A stretch of 35,112 nt of DNA, taken from contig CALYTB010000007.1 in NCBI GenBank assembly GCA_945486035.1, positions 1 to 35,112 on the forward strand, written 5' to 3'. The stretch comes from an uncultured Clostridia bacterium. Lineage in GTDB: Bacteria > Bacillota > Clostridia > Oscillospirales > Oscillospiraceae. A program made the position numbers and the translations under genes. The notes below the pieces were generated by a model. It did not search any database, was not told where the DNA came from, and worked only from the letters and a program-made list of their open reading frames with translations. Shown in pieces: positions 1 to 7,926 of this stretch; within the stretch, counting starts at the first letter, position 1; each line of letters opens with the position of its first letter.

Positions 1-427
1 ATTCATCCATGAGAATCTGCTCTTTTCCGACTGGTGGCATACCGACCAGCTCATCTCCTACGTGGCGGATCTGGATTTTGATTCTGCGCTGGGGTATGCA
101 CAGGATTACATCCACGCGGACGACCCCTTCATCCGCCGCTGGGGGTATGTGCTGTTTATCTCCCGGTTGGGCAGGGGACATGCAGCGCGGCTCCTGCCGC
201 TGATGCATGATGATGAAGCCTACTATGTCCAGATGGCCGAGGGCTGGCTCATTGCGGAGCTGGCGATCTTTGAGCCGGAAGCGGTGTATGAATGGTTCCG
301 GGAAAACAATTTGAAGTATAACATCAACGGCAAAGCCATCCAGAAAATCTGCGATTCCTTCCGAATTACGGAGGATTGGAAACAAAAATATAAAGAGCTT
401 CGCCCGGAGCTGAAGATACGGAAATGA
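1..427 (+). CDS. DNA alkylation repair protein (AlkD-like), 3' part
   Basis: The reading frame is open from base 2, so the gene begins upstream of the window and only its C-terminal part (about 141 residues) is visible. The run of short amphipathic helices, and phrases such as RRWGYVLFISR, AEGWLIAELAIFEPE and KAIQKICDSFRI, are typical of the C-terminal HEAT-like repeats of AlkD-type DNA glycosylases in Firmicutes. That family excises alkylated bases without base flipping; whether this member is active cannot be judged from a fragment. The GTG at 62 lies inside the continuing frame and is not a likely start. It reads as a housekeeping gene at the left border of the accessory locus. Confidence 0.8.
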   Translation, partial: FIHENLLFSDWWHTDQLISYVADLDFDSALGYAQDYIHADDPFIRRWGYVLFISRLGRGHAARLLPLMHDDEAYYVQMAEGWLIAELAIFEPEAVYEWFRENNLKYNINGKAIQKICDSFRITEDWKQKYKELRPELKIRK

Positions 428-504
428 CGGTTGAGGTATGGGAAACGAAGCGGATGCGGCTTTTTTCGATTCTGTCTCATTTTTACAAAAATGAGGAACA
501 TTGC

Positions 505-532
505 TTGAAAAAATAAATGCAAATGTTACAAT
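505..532 (+). promoter_or_regulatory. Putative sigma-A promoter of the first FAD oxidoreductase gene
   Basis: TTGAAA at 505-510 and TACAAT at 527-532 are separated by 16 bp, and a TG dinucleotide (524-525) makes an extended -10. The element lies 35 bp before the ATG at 567. Reading frames that start at 501 would begin inside this promoter, which supports the downstream start. Confidence 0.55.
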
Positions 533-566
533 GAATGCAGCCTACAACAAAGGAGCGCTGAGTAAC

Positions 567-1865
567 ATGGATAAAATCACCCAAACCCGTGAAGTCCCCG
601 TCATCGGCAGCTACGATGTGGTCGTCTGCGGCGGCGGCCCTGCCGGCTGGATTGCGGCTGTGGCATCGGCCCGAAACGGTGCAAGAACCGCCATGATTGA
701 GCAGTTCGGCTTTCCCGGCGGTATGGCAACAGCCGGATTGGTGCTGCCCATCAGTGTCTTTACCTATAACAATAAACTGGTCTGCGGCGGGATCCCCTGG
801 GAATTTGTGAACAGAATGGAGGCAATGGGCGGCGCGCAGGTGGAAAAGCCCCTGGGCAATGTGGCCCATGACCCGGAAGTCTACAAGCTGACTGCCCAGC
901 GGATGCTGCTGGAAGCAGGTGTCCAGCTGCACTACCACGCCACCGTCACCGGCTGCAGCTATGAAAACGGTCACCTGACTCATGTGATCATGGACACCCG
1001 CAGCGGGCCAAAGGCGCTTGAGACAAGGTATGTCATTGATGCCACCGGCGACGGCGCCATCTGCGCCATGATGCATGTGCCCATGCAGGAGGCCGGAGAC
1101 CAGCCTCTGCAGCCCGCATCCCTGATCTTCTGCCTCGGCGGTGTGGATACGGACAATCTGCCGGTGGCGCACCACAATTTGCAGGGTGTCAATATGCACC
1201 ATGTTCCCCTCCAGAGAGCGCTGAGAGAGCTGGCAAAGACCGAGGAGGTTCCTCAATTCGGCGGCCCCTGGTTCTGCCACATTATGCATGACGGCTTTGT
1301 ATTGGTCAACGCGACCCGTACCTTCGCGGATATGACCAACCACCTGGATGCCACTGCCGCGGAGTGCAGGCTTCGGGAGGATGCCTATGTGCTGACGGAG
1401 TATTTCCGCCGCCTGGACCCCGTATTTCAGAATTGCTACCTGGCTTACACCGCACCCGTTTGCGGCACCCGCGAGACAAGGCATATCCGGGGCGCCCATA
1501 TCCTGACCGGCGAGGAATACCTCAACCGGGTTCATTTTGAGGATTCCATCGCCCGCAGCGCCCACCCCATCGACATCCACAGCGCCAATGACTCTCAGCA
1601 GCGCTGCACGTTTTTGGAGGATGCGGCGTACATTCCTTACCGCTGCCTGGTGGTTCCCGGTTTTGACAACCTGATCGTTCCAAGCCGCTGCCTGTCTGCC
1701 GACCAGATTGCTTCCGCATCCATCCGCGTTCAGGCACCTATCATGTGCCTGGGTCAGGCCGCTGGGCTGGCCGCCGCAATGTGCGCCCGAGACGGGATCA
1801 GTGTTCACGATGTGGACATTTCCGCAATGCGTGAGAAACTGATAAGCTGGGGCGTTGATATCTGA
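567..1865 (+). CDS. FAD-dependent oxidoreductase, paralog 1 (FAD_oxidored type)
   Basis: A predicted cytoplasmic flavoprotein of 432 residues. The ATG at 567 is chosen because AAAGGAG lies about 10 nt upstream; the frame is open further up, but that part overlaps the promoter. Visible elements are an N-terminal Rossmann motif GGGPAG (residues 22-27), the GFPGGMATAG loop, IDATGDGA in the middle, a GTRETRHIRG motif, a D-I-H motif, and the C-terminal segment YIPYRCL with GQAAGLAAA, which closes the FAD site in this family. It most resembles the paralog at 21742-23046 (shared TREVP/TREIP N-terminus). It is a single-gene unit followed by a strong terminator. The substrate is unknown. Family members are often misannotated as xanthan lyase, and nothing here supports a lyase. 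Confidence 0.85.
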   Translation: MDKITQTREVPVIGSYDVVVCGGGPAGWIAAVASARNGARTAMIEQFGFPGGMATAGLVLPISVFTYNNKLVCGGIPWEFVNRMEAMGGAQVEKPLGNVAHDPEVYKLTAQRMLLEAGVQLHYHATVTGCSYENGHLTHVIMDTRSGPKALETRYVIDATGDGAICAMMHVPMQEAGDQPLQPASLIFCLGGVDTDNLPVAHHNLQGVNMHHVPLQRALRELAKTEEVPQFGGPWFCHIMHDGFVLVNATRTFADMTNHLDATAAECRLREDAYVLTEYFRRLDPVFQNCYLAYTAPVCGTRETRHIRGAHILTGEEYLNRVHFEDSIARSAHPIDIHSANDSQQRCTFLEDAAYIPYRCLVVPGFDNLIVPSRCLSADQIASASIRVQAPIMCLGQAAGLAAAMCARDGISVHDVDISAMREKLISWGVDI

Positions 1866-1892
1866 GTGCCGCAAAATACAACCCGCAAAGCC

Positions 1893-1927
1893 AACGGAGG
1901 ATCCCGGTTTCGGGATCCTCCGTTTTT
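1893..1927 (+). terminator. Rho-independent terminator after FAD paralog 1
   Basis: A perfect 13-bp stem (1893-1905 with 1912-1924, arm AACGGAGGATCCC) closes a 6-nt loop and runs into a T tract at 1923-1927. It ends the transcript of the gene at 567-1865. Confidence 0.9.
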
Positions 1928-1940
1928 CGGTTGGAGTTTA

Positions 1941-2109
1941 TTAAGGCAACACCGCATAATGGGGCAAGGAGATTCGGCGAGAGATTTTGACCCAGGCGAA
2001 AGTATGGAAAATGCGGAAATACTGGATGTATTTCCCATTTTTCATACTGCACGATTGGGGCAAAAGATCCGCCGAAGCCCGCAGCACCCATTGTGCGGTG
2101 CTGCCTTAA
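1941..2109 (+). mobile_element. MITE-like palindromic element, copy 1
   Basis: A 169-bp segment bounded by TTAA on both sides, with imperfect terminal inverted repeats of about 22 bp starting TTAAGGCAACACCGCA. A second copy in the opposite orientation lies at 29391-29559. It has the same length and about 85% identity in an ungapped hand alignment. No transposase is encoded, so it would be moved in trans. The TTAA (or inner TA) ends look like a target duplication. This copy sits between the terminator of FAD paralog 1 and the converging 3' end of the epimerase gene, where it disrupts nothing obvious. Confidence 0.85.
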
Positions 2110-2110
2110 G

Positions 2111-2980
2111 TTATCCCATGACCTTACGCAGATAGGCAACGGAAGCGGCGGCATCCTGATCCAGCCGTTCTTCGGTGGCACCGTGGGACAGATCGCGCCA
2201 GATGGAAATGTCCTTGCCCACCTGACCGCCCATGGTGACAAAGGGCTCCATTACCACATAGCCGCCGTAATTGATCTGCTTCAGGGCTTGACCGATTTCG
2301 GCCCAGTCGAAACGGCCGCCGGGCCGCGGACAGCGGCGGTTTGCTTCCCCCACATGGAAATGTCCCAGCAGCGGCCCCGCCTGACGGATGGCATCCGTGA
2401 GAGAGTCCTCCTCGATATTCATGTGGAAGGTGTCCAGCATGACCTTGACATTGGGGCGGTCAACCGCCTTGACGTAATCGATGGCTTCGTAGGCTTCGTT
2501 GATCATGTAGCCTTCAAAGCGGTTCAGAGATTCCATGCAAAGCATGATGCCGTGGTCGGCAGCCATGTCGGCCAGACGCTGCATCCGGGCGATGGAGCGG
2601 GCGGTGTCGCCCGGTTTGTCCATGGGGGCGCTGAAATCCACGGGCCAGTAGGAGTACAGGGCGCCGCCGATGCGGTCGATGCCGGCAATCTCCATCTTGC
2701 GGAAAATATCGGCATAGAAATCAAAGGTCTTTTCCACAGCGGCTTCATCACGGCTCGCCAGATTGTGCTCGGGACGGGGACCGTATCCGCCGGTCAGAAT
2801 CATGCCGTTGGCATCGGCAGCAGCGCGCAGCTCGCGGAAGAAACGGTCATCCTCCAGATGGAACGCGCCGCAGGCAACCTCCAGCACATCAAAGCCCAGT
2901 CGTTTGCATTTTTCAACGTAGGGAACGAATTGACCGCCCCATTCCTTTTCCCAATAGGCGTAGTAGATACCGTATTTCAT
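2111..2980 (-). CDS. Ketose 3-epimerase (D-psicose / D-tagatose 3-epimerase family)
   Basis: A 289-residue TIM-barrel enzyme whose whole length matches the D-psicose (D-allulose) 3-epimerase family: MKYGIYYAYWEKEW at the N-terminus, GGALYSYWPVDFS near residue 105, LDTFHMNIEEDS near 182 and GHFHVGEANRR near 206. The four metal-binding and catalytic residues of the family are present as E150, D183, H209 and E245. It would epimerise C3 of a free ketohexose (fructose/psicose or tagatose/sorbose) with Mn2+ or Co2+ in the cytoplasm. It follows the zinc dehydrogenase gene on the same strand with a 13-bp gap, so the two are one operon, plausibly polyol to ketose to C3 epimer. The exact sugar cannot be told from sequence; related inosose or keto-glycoside enzymes share the fold. 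Confidence 0.88.
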   Translation of the reverse strand: MKYGIYYAYWEKEWGGQFVPYVEKCKRLGFDVLEVACGAFHLEDDRFFRELRAAADANGMILTGGYGPRPEHNLASRDEAAVEKTFDFYADIFRKMEIAGIDRIGGALYSYWPVDFSAPMDKPGDTARSIARMQRLADMAADHGIMLCMESLNRFEGYMINEAYEAIDYVKAVDRPNVKVMLDTFHMNIEEDSLTDAIRQAGPLLGHFHVGEANRRCPRPGGRFDWAEIGQALKQINYGGYVVMEPFVTMGGQVGKDISIWRDLSHGATEERLDQDAAASVAYLRKVMG

Positions 2981-2993
2981 TGCTTTCCTCCCG

Positions 2994-4013
2994 TTACACG
3001 TTCAGAATCACTTTCTGGACACTGTCACGGTTCTGCTCGATGTATTTATAGGCTTCGCTGACCTGCTCCAGCGGGAATTCTTTGGAGATCAGGGCCTGCA
3101 GATTGACCTTTTCTTCGGCCACCAGCCGGATGGCGGTCATGTAATCCTCGTGCCGATACATCAGTGTACCGTAGATTTCATATTCCCGGTCCTGAACCAG
3201 CCCCATCTCGATCTCGGGCTTGTGACCGTAGACGGCGACAATCACGAACTGCATCCCTTTGCGGCCGCAGCGCAGAATCTGATTCAGTGCGCCGCCGTTG
3301 GCGCTGCACTCAAAGCATACATCGATGCCGTCCTCTCCGAATTCACGGACCAGGACATCCTCCAACTTTTCGTTTTTCACATTGACGGTCACATCGGCAC
3401 CGCATTCCTTGGCCATGGACAGCTTGTAGTCGGAAACGTCGGAGATGATTACCTTGTTGGCGCCAAGGGCCTTGGCACTCTGCATGACCACATTGCCGAT
3501 GGTACCGGCACCGATCACCAGCACATTCTTGCCCTCCACACCGCCGGGGCGGCGGACGGCACCAACACCCACAGCCAGAGGCTCAATCACGGTGCCAACA
3601 TCATAGCCTACATTGTCCGGCAGCTTGTAGAGCAGATCCTCATCCGCCGCGTAGTAGTCGCAGCTGGCTCCGGGGGCCTGGCAGCCGTAGACATCCAGTG
3701 TTTTGCAGATGTTGTAGCGGCCCTCACGGCACATACGGCACTTGCCGCATACCTTCTGGGGACGCAGAAGTACACGGTCGCCGATCTTCAGATTCCGGAC
3801 CTCCGCGCCGACGGCGACCACTTCGCCGGTAGCCTCGTGGCCCTGAACCACAGGGAAGGAGATAAAGGGATGCTTGCCATAGTACGCGTGAATGTCCGAA
3901 CCGCAGATGCCGACGGATTTGACCTTCAGCAGTGCCTGCTTCGGGCCGTATTCCGCCATGGGGACTTCGCTGATTTCAAAGGTTTCGGCGGAGACCAAAG
4001 TTACCTGTTTCAT
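2994..4013 (-). CDS. Zinc-dependent medium-chain (sorbitol-type) dehydrogenase 1
   Basis: A 339-residue MDR-family enzyme. The catalytic zinc region is VGICGSDIH followed by GHEATGEV, the structural zinc loop is CGKCRMCREGRYNIC, and the nucleotide-binding motif is GAGTIG near residue 168. It is expected to oxidise a secondary alcohol of a polyol or sugar with NAD(P)+, or the reverse. The start has AAAGGA about 10 nt upstream. It is the first gene of a two-gene operon with the ketose 3-epimerase, so its product is probably a ketose. Threonine or galactitol-phosphate dehydrogenases are alternative subfamilies. Confidence 0.87.
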   Translation of the reverse strand: MKQVTLVSAETFEISEVPMAEYGPKQALLKVKSVGICGSDIHAYYGKHPFISFPVVQGHEATGEVVAVGAEVRNLKIGDRVLLRPQKVCGKCRMCREGRYNICKTLDVYGCQAPGASCDYYAADEDLLYKLPDNVGYDVGTVIEPLAVGVGAVRRPGGVEGKNVLVIGAGTIGNVVMQSAKALGANKVIISDVSDYKLSMAKECGADVTVNVKNEKLEDVLVREFGEDGIDVCFECSANGGALNQILRCGRKGMQFVIVAVYGHKPEIEMGLVQDREYEIYGTLMYRHEDYMTAIRLVAEEKVNLQALISKEFPLEQVSEAYKYIEQNRDSVQKVILNV

Positions 4014-4074
4014 AACAATATCATCCTTTCGAGATTGTTTTCATTGTGGAACGCTTTCCGGGTATTCTACGGGT

Positions 4075-4103
4075 AATGTACAAGGGTTTTCTTTGTTTGT
4101 CAA
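4075..4103 (-). promoter_or_regulatory. Sigma-A promoter of the dehydrogenase-epimerase operon
   Basis: On the minus strand TTGACA (4098-4103) and TACATT (4075-4080) are separated by exactly 17 bp. It lies about 60 bp upstream of the dehydrogenase ATG. The three-site direct-repeat operator seen elsewhere in this locus is not present here, so control may differ. Confidence 0.75.
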
Positions 4104-4217
4104 TGACTGATTTGTATGGCGTTACCAAAATCAATCGAATAAATGGACATGAATATAGCAAAATAAACAAAAATATACCCATCGGACAGGTGAAACTGCC
4201 CGATGGGGTATGGGGGG

Positions 4218-6029
4218 TCAGGGAGTATTCGGCGGAGCTTCGGAGATGCCCGCCGGAATGGAGATGGCGATGCAGGTACCAAAGCCTTCCCGGGAAAAGA
4301 TTTCAAACGCTCCGGCGCCTTTGCTGAAGATGGCAAGACGTTTGCGCACATTGCTGAGGCCATAGCCGATTGTTCCGTCCTTCAGAGCCCGGAGGGTATC
4401 CTCGTTCATACCGCTGCCGTTGTCCTCAATCTCGATGTGGACACTGCCGTCAGCGACCCATGCGCGCACAGACAGCTCTTTGTCCGGCTTTTCGCAATAG
4501 ACCAGACCGTGAAGCAGCGCGTTTTCCAGCAGCGGTTGCAGCGACAGCTTGGGGATCGGGTATTCCAGCACGGTATCCTCAATCTCATAATGGACGGTAA
4601 AGCGGTTTTTGAATCGGGTTTGCATAATGGAAACATAATTCCTGGACAGCTCCAGCTCGTCCTTCAGGGGGATGATGCCGGGGCCTTTGTTGATACTCTG
4701 GCGCAGATATTTGGACAGGGTATTGACCATCTGGGCGGCTTCGTCGTTTTTCTGATCCAGAATCATCCATTTGATGATGTCCAGGGTGTTGTAAAGAAAA
4801 TGCGGCTTGATCTGAGCCTGCAGGGACTTCATCTGGGATTCCGCGATGGTGATCTGATCCCGGTATTTGCTTTCCATCAGGTCCTTTACGGTCAGGACGA
4901 TTTGGTCGGCGTTCCGCTCCAGCTGGTGCAGCGGGTTCGGTAACTGCGGTATCTCCTCCGGGATGCCGTTATCGCCGGTGTTCAGCACATCCAGCGTTGA
5001 ATTGATGCGGGACACAGTGGCACTGATTGTATAGTTATAAGCCAGAATGAATACCAGTGTCAGGGAAATAATCAGCATAACGGTGATCAGAACATACATG
5101 GCGTTTCCCTGTGTGCTGTTGGAAACGGAGAGGATATCTGCCGGGTAGTTCATAACCACAAACCAGTCATTGTAGTCCAGTTTCCGGAAAACATATATCC
5201 GTCCGGCATCGGACAGACTGCCGGATGTATCCTCCCGCATCCGCTCCATCAGTTCCGGTTCGATTACGGTTTGCCGGATCAGACTGTGATCCGGGGAGGC
5301 AAGGCAGATGCCCCCCGCATTGACCAGATACCCTGTACAGTCCATGGCATCGTCCGCCGCGATGATTTCGTCAAATTTGGTGGCTTCTATGTCCAGCATC
5401 AGCACACAGGCCAGAGCATCGTAGTCACTGCGGTGGCGTATGGTGTGGGTGATGGTCAGAACCTCGGCATATTCCGGGTTGCCGCGGGGACTCTTGCTCA
5501 GAGCGGCCAAATGGGTTTCCAGCCATTGAATACCAATCTGCCGGAAGTAGGCAGGGTTCTTCACACCCGGCACATCCTTGAGCGCGCTCAGCGGATAATA
5601 GGTGTCGGCCTGGTGGCTGTAGATCTTAACGTCAGGCAGATACAGCCGCACATTGGCGATATCCTCATGGGCGGTGTATGTGGACAAAATCGCGTTCAGC
5701 TCCGTGTATTCCGTAAACTGTTCGGAAAGACCGGCATCCGAATGGGTGTAGGGATAGATCATGCTGATCAGGTTTTCGTCCAGCTGCTGCATACTGCGCA
5801 GACGGAAGTCGATATTGATTTGCCGCTGCTCCACACCGTGCTGCAGACTGCGGTTGATATCCTCTTCCAAATACTTGGTGGACAGTCTCAGGAGCACGAG
5901 AATACAAACCAGCGATAGGGTCACCAGCATCACCATGATGGATAAGTTTCGGGTCCAAACGCCTTTGACACCTGTCCGTTTCAGTATTTTATCCCGGATG
6001 GAAGGCGTGAGTGACCATTTGAAGGGCAT
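4218..6029 (-). CDS. Sensor histidine kinase, YesM type
   Basis: A 603-residue membrane kinase. One transmembrane segment (about residues 28-48), a large extracytoplasmic sensing region (about 50-310, cache-like by length and position), a second membrane segment (VLITVMLIISLTLVFILAY), a HAMP-like linker, then a His_kinase domain with QIKPHFLYNTLD (the phospho-accepting His) and an ATPase domain with LLENALLHG, DNGSGM and GYGLSNVRKRL. The second ATG (6029) is preferred over 6038 because AAAGG sits directly against the first ATG but 9 nt from the second. The gene follows its response regulator with a gap of about 40 bp. YesM-type kinases usually sense carbohydrates outside the cell; the ligand here is unknown. 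Confidence 0.93.
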   Translation of the reverse strand: MPFKWSLTPSIRDKILKRTGVKGVWTRNLSIMVMLVTLSLVCILVLLRLSTKYLEEDINRSLQHGVEQRQINIDFRLRSMQQLDENLISMIYPYTHSDAGLSEQFTEYTELNAILSTYTAHEDIANVRLYLPDVKIYSHQADTYYPLSALKDVPGVKNPAYFRQIGIQWLETHLAALSKSPRGNPEYAEVLTITHTIRHRSDYDALACVLMLDIEATKFDEIIAADDAMDCTGYLVNAGGICLASPDHSLIRQTVIEPELMERMREDTSGSLSDAGRIYVFRKLDYNDWFVVMNYPADILSVSNSTQGNAMYVLITVMLIISLTLVFILAYNYTISATVSRINSTLDVLNTGDNGIPEEIPQLPNPLHQLERNADQIVLTVKDLMESKYRDQITIAESQMKSLQAQIKPHFLYNTLDIIKWMILDQKNDEAAQMVNTLSKYLRQSINKGPGIIPLKDELELSRNYVSIMQTRFKNRFTVHYEIEDTVLEYPIPKLSLQPLLENALLHGLVYCEKPDKELSVRAWVADGSVHIEIEDNGSGMNEDTLRALKDGTIGYGLSNVRKRLAIFSKGAGAFEIFSREGFGTCIAISIPAGISEAPPNTP

Positions 6030-6073
6030 AGGCGTCATCCTTTCGTGGGCAGGGGTTGTCCGTGGCCGGTCAG

Positions 6074-7684
6074 CTAGTCGGAGCTTCCTTTGTAGTTTTC
6101 ATTCTGAACCAGGAAGCGGTACTCTCCGGGGGGCATACCGGTCTGCTTCTTGAACAGCTTGGAGAAATAGCTGGGGGAGAGGTAGCCTACCTGATAGCAG
6201 ATATCGTACAGGCGGACGGAGGGATCCCGCAGCAGCTGCTTGGCGTGCCGGATTCGCTCGTTGGTCAGATATTCGTTGATGGTTTTTCCGGTAGCCTGCT
6301 TGAACAGAACGCAAAGATAGGTGGGGGTCAGATGCACCTGCGCCGCAAGGCTGGATACGGAAATCTGCTCCATATACTGCTCATCGATGATGGATTTGAT
6401 CTGACGGATGATGGTGCTGGTGCCCGGTTCCCCGGTATCCAGCAGGATTTCCGTGGATTCGGTCATGATCTGAAGGAGGAATTGCTCCTGCTCCACATGG
6501 GAAGGGCAGTTCAGCCAATGCTCCACCAGCTTGCGCTGGTTCCGGTAGGGGCTGCCGGGCTGTGCCTTCAGCCCGGACACGGCACGGGCAGGAAGCAGCA
6601 GCAAAAACAGCATGAAATTGTCCTGGTCCTCCTCCGAAAGGGAGCGAATGTAGGAAAACGCACGGTTCAGTACATCACGGACCTGAGAAACCTGGCCGCT
6701 GAGAATCGCCTCCGGCAGCTGCTTTTCCGCCAGGTCCCGGGCTGCTTTCTGATCCTGCACCTCCGCATATTTGGTAACGGCGATGGAAGAATCCTCCGCC
6801 AGATAGTAGCGCTGCTCCAGGGCCTCGCAGGCTTCGGCGAAGGCGCTGGGAAAAGCGGATGGCAGCGCGGGCTCGCTGATGCCGATGGCTGTCTCTACAT
6901 CCAGCTGGTCCAGCAACCCCTTTTGAATCCGTCCCGAAACCTCCAGCACATCCTGCTCATAATCCGGGGCTTCGCACCGCAGAATGATGACATACTCCGA
7001 GGTTCGGTTTTTGAACAGGAAGCTTCCGGGAACGGCCTCAAGAGCCTCCCCGGCGATCCGCTCAATTTCCATACCCAGAGCCAAGCGCTCCGGGCCGGTC
7101 ATGTTCTTTACGACAACCCATTTTCGCACCAGGCGAAGGACCATGCACACATAGCGGGCGGACAAATCCAGATTCAGTCCCAGATAGGACATGCTGACCA
7201 GATCCGCGTCATCGGTCAGAAGGGTCTGCAATACCTGCTCCCGGTATATGGGCATCAGCTCGTGCAGCCGGGTTTCCATGGAGCTGACCCGTTTGCTTTC
7301 CGCGTTTCGGGCATCCAGCAGCTTTACCACCCGGGAGATGGTGGCGGACAGCTCGTTTAAGTCAACGGATTTGAGAATGTAGTCGATGGCATCGGTTTTG
7401 AGCGCTTCGCGCAGCAGCTGCACATCGGCGTGGCCGCTGATAAATACGATTTGGATGGCGGGGAACTCCGCACGCAGCTTTTTGGCCAGGGTGATGCCAT
7501 CCATGTAGGGTGTGATGACATCTGTGACCACCAGATCTACGGAGTTGACCTGAATGAAATCGTATGCCTTCGCGCAGTCCGGAAACTCCGCGATGATCTG
7601 AACGCCGTGCATGATCCAGTCGAAATGCTCCAGCAGACCGGAACGCACGGTTTCCTCGTCATCGATAATGATTGCTTTGTACAT
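6074..7684 (-). CDS. Response regulator, YesN type (receiver + AraC DNA-binding domain)
   Basis: A 536-residue regulator. The N-terminal receiver has the acidic pair D8-D9, phospho-acceptor D55 (VVTDVITPYMDG) and K105. A long middle domain (about 120-430) precedes the C-terminal AraC-type double helix-turn-helix (SSLAAQVHLTPTYLCVLFK and DICYQVGYLSPSYFSKLFKK). GGGAGG lies just upstream of the ATG. It is transcribed before the kinase gene and divergently from FAD paralog 2. As the only AraC-type regulator in the window, it is the best candidate for binding the repeated operators at 7789-7817, 11719-11747 and their minus-strand equivalent near 26661-26689. Confidence 0.93.
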   Translation of the reverse strand: MYKAIIIDDEETVRSGLLEHFDWIMHGVQIIAEFPDCAKAYDFIQVNSVDLVVTDVITPYMDGITLAKKLRAEFPAIQIVFISGHADVQLLREALKTDAIDYILKSVDLNELSATISRVVKLLDARNAESKRVSSMETRLHELMPIYREQVLQTLLTDDADLVSMSYLGLNLDLSARYVCMVLRLVRKWVVVKNMTGPERLALGMEIERIAGEALEAVPGSFLFKNRTSEYVIILRCEAPDYEQDVLEVSGRIQKGLLDQLDVETAIGISEPALPSAFPSAFAEACEALEQRYYLAEDSSIAVTKYAEVQDQKAARDLAEKQLPEAILSGQVSQVRDVLNRAFSYIRSLSEEDQDNFMLFLLLLPARAVSGLKAQPGSPYRNQRKLVEHWLNCPSHVEQEQFLLQIMTESTEILLDTGEPGTSTIIRQIKSIIDEQYMEQISVSSLAAQVHLTPTYLCVLFKQATGKTINEYLTNERIRHAKQLLRDPSVRLYDICYQVGYLSPSYFSKLFKKQTGMPPGEYRFLVQNENYKGSSD

Positions 7685-7740
7685 GGTATCCCTCCCATAC
7701 TTGCAACGCCCGCGTAAGGAGCAGGAAATTGTCCTGATTT

Positions 7741-7770
7741 AATATAATCATTGGCTCCCACAATTGTCAA
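7741..7770 (-). promoter_or_regulatory. Promoter of the two-component system
   Basis: Minus-strand TTGACA (7765-7770) and TATATT (7741-7746) with an 18-bp spacer lie about 57 bp upstream of the response-regulator start. The divergent operator and promoter for FAD paralog 2 begin about 20 bp away, so both directions share one short control region. Confidence 0.7.
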
Positions 7771-7788
7771 TACCGCGCCCTTCAAATA

Positions 7789-7851
7789 ATACATTTGAGC
7801 ATCAAATCGAAAATTAGGAATATTGACGAAAAGAATTCTAAGAGCTAACAT
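7789..7851 (+). promoter_or_regulatory. Shared operator-promoter, copy 1 (drives FAD paralogs 2 and 3)
   Basis: The core CATCAAATCGAAA (7800-7812) ends exactly 10 nt before TTGACG (-35, 7823-7828), which is followed by a 17-bp spacer and TAACAT (-10, 7846-7851). The same layout occurs at 11719-11781 and on the minus strand at 26627-26689. The upstream half-repeat is weak here (only ATTTG is kept), while the downstream half (GAAAATTAG, 7809-7817) is clear. The leader to the ATG at 7927 is about 70 nt. Confidence 0.75.
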
Positions 7852-7926
7852 GAATATGTAAAATGTCTACAAATACCTATCGGATAAATCATCGAATATA
7901 AATTGACAGAAAACAGGAGGTTGCAT

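Noticed and set aside
567-1865. Xanthan lyase, a common annotation for this protein family
   Set aside because: The sequence is a Rossmann-type flavoprotein with no polysaccharide lyase fold or signal peptide.
483-1874. Long minus-strand open frame opposite FAD paralog 1, and similar long antisense frames opposite most FAD, dehydrogenase and transporter genes
   Set aside because: These arise from GC-rich codon use in the real genes. They have no family motifs, no ribosome binding sites and low-complexity His/Gln/Gly-rich products.
1798-2241. Open frames on both strands across the MITE copy 1
   Set aside because: The element is palindromic and happens to lack stops in some frames; no start signals or known domains.
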